This document shows, piece by piece, positions 20,359 to 20,541 of a DNA stretch of 20,541 bases. Location of the stretch: assembly GCF_000003605.2 (NCBI RefSeq), contig NW_003144127.1, positions 1 through 20,541 of the forward strand, in the 5' to 3' direction. The position numbers and the translations under genes were made by a program. Numbering within the stretch: the first letter of the stretch is position 1; each line of letters starts with the position of its first letter. Below the pieces are notes generated by a model that searched no databases, was not told the origin of the DNA, and worked only from the letters and a program-made list of their open reading frames with translations. Source of the stretch: Saccoglossus kowalevskii. Lineage: Eukaryota > Hemichordata > Enteropneusta > Harrimaniidae.

Positions 20359-20541
20359 GTATTCACTTGTCTCCCATGTCACTGTCAGGTTCACTGTAAA
20401 TTCTCTGTAGTATTCGCTTGTCTCCCATGTCACTGTCAGGTTCACTGTAAATTATCAGTAGAATTCGCTTGTCTCCCATGTCAATGTAAGATTCAGTGTA
20501 ACTTCTCAGTAGTATTCGCATGTCTCCCATGTCACTGTCAG
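20359..20541. repeat. TTCACTGTAAA island 15 (cut by window end)
   Basis: Units at 20359 (TTCTCTGTA), 20410 (TTATCAGTA), 20461 (opening GAATTCGC, with CAATGTAAG) and a 30-nt partial CGCATG unit. The CTTAGTT and CCCATTTC units, if present, lie beyond the window. Confidence 0.85.

Larger units (their letters stand above)
17..20541. repeat. 51-bp tandem satellite/minisatellite array, about 402 units
   Basis: The same 51-bp unit repeats head to tail throughout. A typical copy is 731-781: a linker (GTATTCGCTT or GTGTTTGCAT), a middle segment (GTCTCCCATG or GTCTTGCACA), an invariant TCACTGTCAG, a variable GGTTCAGTGTAAC or GATTCAGTGTAGT, and a closing TTCTCAGTA. Units with GGTTCAG and GATTCAG alternate over most of the array, making a 102-bp dimer. 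Seventeen length changes (thirteen of 1 nt, +3 at 1570, -5 at 3606, 5488 and 18646) account for the full length, giving 402 units plus 30 nt. The consensus is about 45% GC, with T near 37% and A near 18% on the + strand. No genes, RNA genes or recognisable transposon parts lie between units. The array continues past the right end of the window. The scale and nested structure fit a eukaryotic satellite or large minisatellite. I do not recognise the family. Confidence 0.97.

Noticed and set aside
20461-20466. GAATTC and other single-unit point variants as functional sites
   Set aside because: These are isolated substitutions in one unit, with no sign of propagation or function.
17-20541. CRISPR array
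   Set aside because: The repeats are directly contiguous, with no unique spacers, and are longer than CRISPR repeats.
17-20541. CENP-B box or telomeric repeat
   Set aside because: TTCG in ATTCGCTTGTCTCCC lacks the required downstream CGGG spacing of a CENP-B box, and no short telomere-type tandem repeat is present. A centromeric location cannot be argued from this sequence alone.

Overview
The window contains no gene that I can support. From about position 17 to the last base it is one uninterrupted head-to-tail tandem array of a 51-bp unit (typical copy at 731-781). It holds about 402 units plus a 30-nt partial unit at the right end. I found 17 length changes: thirteen of 1 nt, one +3 and three -5. 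Together they account exactly for the distance from 17 to 20541, so the unit phase can be followed from end to end. Bases 1-16 fall outside the phase and the first full unit is only half recognisable, so the left end of the window looks like the real array edge. The array runs off the right end.

This layout (more than 20 kb of satellite-like repeat, dimeric alternation, nested higher-order repeats, no genes, no ribosome-binding sites) suggests a eukaryotic genome. The sequence does not show which lineage. The unit is about 45% GC and strongly T-over-A skewed on the + strand. One frame per strand is free of stops in the consensus unit, which gives long but spurious open frames: a Cys-rich 17-residue repeat on + and an acidic Ser/Asp-rich 17-residue repeat on -. 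Both frames are broken many times by inherited stop variants and by frameshifts.

Layout by region. 1-322: array edge with divergent units. 323-1855: alternating 102-bp dimers. 782-3232: tandem duplication with a 1,326-bp period. 3131-5925: duplication with an 1,882-bp period. 5926-8985: the most homogeneous dimer zone, ending in a local ladder of shrinking repeats. 8833-12046 and 15264-18221: two copies of a roughly 3-kb higher-order repeat. Each carries an internal copy of the edge-type units, at 10619 and 16794. 19390-20000: a third, partial copy of the left part of that repeat. Fifteen short islands of a variant unit, all beginning with the same unit (TTCACTTG or a one-base variant), punctuate the array and are the best landmarks for reading its duplication history.

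I see no system of interacting genes. What the window offers is a readable record of how a minisatellite or satellite grew: an old edge sequence, a derived unit capable of forming a hairpin that expanded, and large segmental duplications almost always quantised in whole units.
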